The notes beneath the pieces were generated by a model. That model was given only the letters and a program-made list of their open reading frames with translations. It was not told where the DNA came from and did no database searches. From DASVDK01 sp036381125 [NCBI: Thermodesulfobacteriota bacterium] (GTDB lineage: Bacteria > DASVDK01): a stretch of DNA of 15,350 bases. Below, in pieces: positions 13,223 through 15,350 of this stretch (its first letter is position 1; the number at the start of each line of letters is the position of its first letter). Position numbers and translations under genes: made by a program. The DNA lies in the NCBI GenBank assembly GCA_036381125.1, contig DASVDK010000039.1, forward strand, positions 1 to 15,350, written 5' to 3'.

Positions 13223-15328
13223 ATGCGTTTCACCATGAATGCGGCCGAGGGTGCCGGGCCTCCGGGAGGGGGCGCCCGAATCCGCTTCGGCCTGGCCGGC
13301 AAGCTCGCGCTGGCGATCTGCGCGGCGCTCCTCGTCGTGGCCGCGGGCACCGTCCTGACGGTCCAGCGTCACGTGGAGCGGGTGCTGCGGGCGGAGTTCC
13401 GATCGAAGGGCCAGGCGATCACCGCGAGCCTGGCGGCGGCGGGGCCGGCCATCCTCGACCGCGAGAGCGTCACCGTGGACGCCATGCTCTACGAGTTCCG
13501 CCGCATCCCCGGCGTCGCCTACGTGGTCGTCACCGATGCCGCGCAGGCGCGCGCCGTCGTCAGCACGTTCGGCCAGGACCTGCCGCCCGGCCTCCTCGAG
13601 GCGATCCGCGTGCCGAACCCCTCGGTGGCCGCCGTACGCGACCTCTCGGTGCCGGCGGTCGGCGGCGTGCTCGACGTCGTCCAGCCGGTCATCACCGACG
13701 AGCCGCTGGTTCTCCACGTCGGCATGGCCCACGCGCTCATCGACGCCGCCATCCGCCGGGCCGCGCGCGAGACGCTCACGGTCTTCGGCTTCGGCGCCAT
13801 CGTCTCGGTCCTCGTCACCGCCCTGCTCGCGCGTCTCCTCGTGCGCCCGGTGCGGCAGCTCGCCGCCACCGCCGACGCCGTCGGCCGGGGCGACCTTCGC
13901 GTCCGGCCGAAGGTCCGCGGCCGGGACGAGCTGACCCTGCTCGGGCGGAGCCTGGACGCCATGGCCGATCACCTGTCGGCCATGATCGGGCGGATCGCCG
14001 GCTCGGCCGAGACGCTCGGCGCCGCGTCGGGCGAAATCCGCGAGACGCTCGACGAGGTCGTGGCCGGCTCCGAGAGCCAGGTCCGTCTGACCGATGCCAC
14101 GGCCGCCTCGATGCGAGGCGTCGAGGCGTCGCTCGAGGCGGTGAGGGCGAAGGTCGAGCGGGTGCTCGCGTCGGCGCAGAGCTCGGCCGTCTCGGTCGCC
14201 GCGCTCAGCACGCGCACCGAAGAGGTGGCCGGAGCGGCCGAGCAGCTCCTCGGCGCCTCCCAGGAGACCTCGACCTTCGCGACGCACATCGCCGCAGCCA
14301 GCGCGGCCCTCGACGACACGGCCGGGACCTTCCGGGAGATCGTCGGCCGCACCTCCGAGGCGGTCGCCGCCATGGAGCACGCGCTCGAGGACGTGACCGC
14401 CCAGGCCCGGCGGACCGCCGAGGCCTCGGGGCGCACGGTTGCGGACGCCGACGAGGGGCGAGCGGCCGTCGCCGCGCTCGCGGCCCACGTGGAGGAGAGC
14501 CGGGCGGGCGGGCTGAGGGCGGTCGACGCGATGAGCCGGCTCAGGGGCCGCATGTCGGAGATCAGCCGCATCCTCGCCCTGATCGACGAGGTCGCCGAGC
14601 AGACGAACCTCCTCGCGCTGAACGCCGCCATCATCGCCGCGCAGGCCGGCGAGCGCGGTCGCGGCTTCGCCGTGGTCGCCGACGAGATCCAGGCGCTCGC
14701 CGAGCGCACCGGCGCATCGGTCAAGGAGGTGACCGACGCCATCACGGCGATCGAGGCCGACGCCGCCGCCACGGTCGAGGCCGTCCGGGCCAGCTCGGCG
14801 CAGAGCGACGCCGCCGCCGCTGCGGCCGGCCGCGCGCAGGCGGCCCTCGATCAGATCCGGGCGAGCAGCGCCGCGTCGGGGGCCGAGGTGCGCCAGATCG
14901 TCGCCGCGGCCGACGCGCACGCCCGCAGCCGAGAGGCGATCCGGTCCGCCATGGAGCAGCTCGCGGCGGTTGCCGGCGCGATCGGCCGGGCCACCTCGGA
15001 GCAGCGCGGCGGCGCCGCACGGCTGCGGGAGGTCGCCGAGCAGCTCTCGGCCATCGCGCGTGCCGTGAACGCGGCCACACAGGACCAGGCCGAGCAGGGG
15101 CGGGGGCTGGCCGACGCGATGGACAGCGTGGCCGACATGGTGCGGGAGATCAAGGACGCGGCGGCCGACGACGAGCGGCAGGCGCGCGAGGTGGTCCGCG
15201 CGCTCGGCGAGATCGACGCCATCGCCCGGACGACGCGCGACCGCGTGGGCCGCCTCGAGCGGGTCGTCGATCGGCTCCGCGAGAGAGCCGGCGACCTCGA
15301 GACCGAGGTCGGCCGGTTCGCGCGCTAG
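13223..15328 (+). CDS. Methyl-accepting chemotaxis protein (HAMP transmembrane receptor)
   Basis: This is a 701-aa inner-membrane chemoreceptor from the ATG at 13223; a TTG at 13205 or ATG at 13235 are alternatives and none has a clear ribosome site. TM1 is about 24-47, an extracytoplasmic sensor of about 135 residues follows (48-183; [11 protein letters not shown] suggests a single-Cache/PAS-like fold), and TM2 is about 184-206. HAMP is about 207-255 ([18 protein letters not shown]). A long Ala-rich coiled coil then runs to the end. The hairpin tip is [15 protein letters not shown] (456-470), continuing [18 protein letters not shown]. The usual NAAIEAARAGE reads [11 protein letters not shown], with Ile at 471 replacing the conserved Glu. 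There is no C-terminal CheR/CheB-docking pentapeptide (it ends GRFAR). It signals to CheA/CheW encoded elsewhere. Ligand unknown; the divergent iron-type binding protein is a speculative partner. Confidence 0.92.
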   Translation: MRFTMNAAEGAGPPGGGARIRFGLAGKLALAICAALLVVAAGTVLTVQRHVERVLRAEFRSKGQAITASLAAAGPAILDRESVTVDAMLYEFRRIPGVAYVVVTDAAQARAVVSTFGQDLPPGLLEAIRVPNPSVAAVRDLSVPAVGGVLDVVQPVITDEPLVLHVGMAHALIDAAIRRAARETLTVFGFGAIVSVLVTALLARLLVRPVRQLAATADAVGRGDLRVRPKVRGRDELTLLGRSLDAMADHLSAMIGRIAGSAETLGAASGEIRETLDEVVAGSESQVRLTDATAASMRGVEASLEAVRAKVERVLASAQSSAVSVAALSTRTEEVAGAAEQLLGASQETSTFATHIAAASAALDDTAGTFREIVGRTSEAVAAMEHALEDVTAQARRTAEASGRTVADADEGRAAVAALAAHVEESRAGGLRAVDAMSRLRGRMSEISRILALIDEVAEQTNLLALNAAIIAAQAGERGRGFAVVADEIQALAERTGASVKEVTDAITAIEADAAATVEAVRASSAQSDAAAAAAGRAQAALDQIRASSAASGAEVRQIVAAADAHARSREAIRSAMEQLAAVAGAIGRATSEQRGGAARLREVAEQLSAIARAVNAATQDQAEQGRGLADAMDSVADMVREIKDAAADDERQAREVVRALGEIDAIARTTRDRVGRLERVVDRLRERAGDLETEVGRFAR

Positions 15329-15350
15329 CGGCGTCCCCGGCGGCTCGACC
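15329..15350. other. Window end after the receptor gene
   Basis: Only 22 bases follow the receptor's TAG stop; nothing can be called. Confidence 0.5.

Noticed and set aside
12059-14920. 953-aa minus-strand frame spanning the binding protein and much of the chemoreceptor
   Set aside because: Only the last 336 residues are a real protein, starting with a signal peptide and a ribosome site at 13069. The rest is antisense to the receptor and compositionally odd.
1-15350. CRISPR array, tRNA, rRNA, insertion sequence or phage genes
   Set aside because: No regularly repeated 20-40 nt units, no tRNA-like cloverleaf, no rRNA-like stretch and no transposase or integrase motif were seen on either strand.

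Overview
This is a very GC-rich (roughly 70% or more) bacterial chromosomal segment with tightly packed genes, good Shine-Dalgarno sequences, several GTG starts, and long spurious antisense ORFs. It contains a methyl-accepting chemotaxis protein, an iron-type periplasmic binding protein with a plain signal peptide (no lipobox seen), and a two-subunit 2-oxoacid:ferredoxin oxidoreductase. Together these suggest a free-living, probably Gram-negative soil or sediment bacterium. A lineage such as Rokubacteria/Methylomirabilota, Binatota or a former deltaproteobacterium would fit, but taxonomy is only a guess. I saw no rRNA, tRNA, transposase, CRISPR array or phage gene.

Left part (239-4212, minus strand): korA and korB form an overlapping pair for a 2-oxoacid:ferredoxin oxidoreductase. 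They are followed by an unusual membrane protein that joins a DUF2085-like domain to an extracytoplasmic beta-rich domain. Its ribosome binding site is buried in a perfect hairpin. A divergent amidohydrolase of the deaminase type (4470-5774, plus) lies across a promoter-containing gap.

Middle part (5950-9474, minus strand): a ribokinase-like sugar kinase, a CaiB/BaiF CoA-transferase and a CitE/HpcH-type CoA-lyase are linked by two consecutive ATGA stop/start overlaps, so they are almost certainly one operon. An antibiotic-biosynthesis-monooxygenase-fold protein follows 95 bp later. The transferase/lyase pair would activate a hydroxy- or dicarboxylic acid as a CoA thioester and cleave it. The kinase appears to be transcribed near-leaderless from a GTG. 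An aldo/keto reductase (9585-10622, plus) diverges from this operon and is followed by a small membrane-anchored protein.

Right part (10898-15350): the most striking element is the 112-bp gap between a CGNR zinc-finger (ABATE-type) regulator (11071-11706, minus) and a 79-aa basic protein of unknown function (11819-12058, plus). It contains four copies of TGTAACG/CGTTACA plus two face-to-face -35 boxes, all placed symmetrically about one dyad at 11765/11766. This looks like an autoregulated divergent switch controlling a small uncharacterised protein. The 79-aa gene runs tail-to-tail into an Fe(3+)-type substrate-binding protein (12059-13069, minus), and both stop codons lie inside a perfect 16-bp palindrome. 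A divergent chemotaxis receptor (13223-15328, plus) completes the window. The gap between those two genes carries a perfect 12-bp inverted repeat directly upstream of the binding protein's ribosome binding site.
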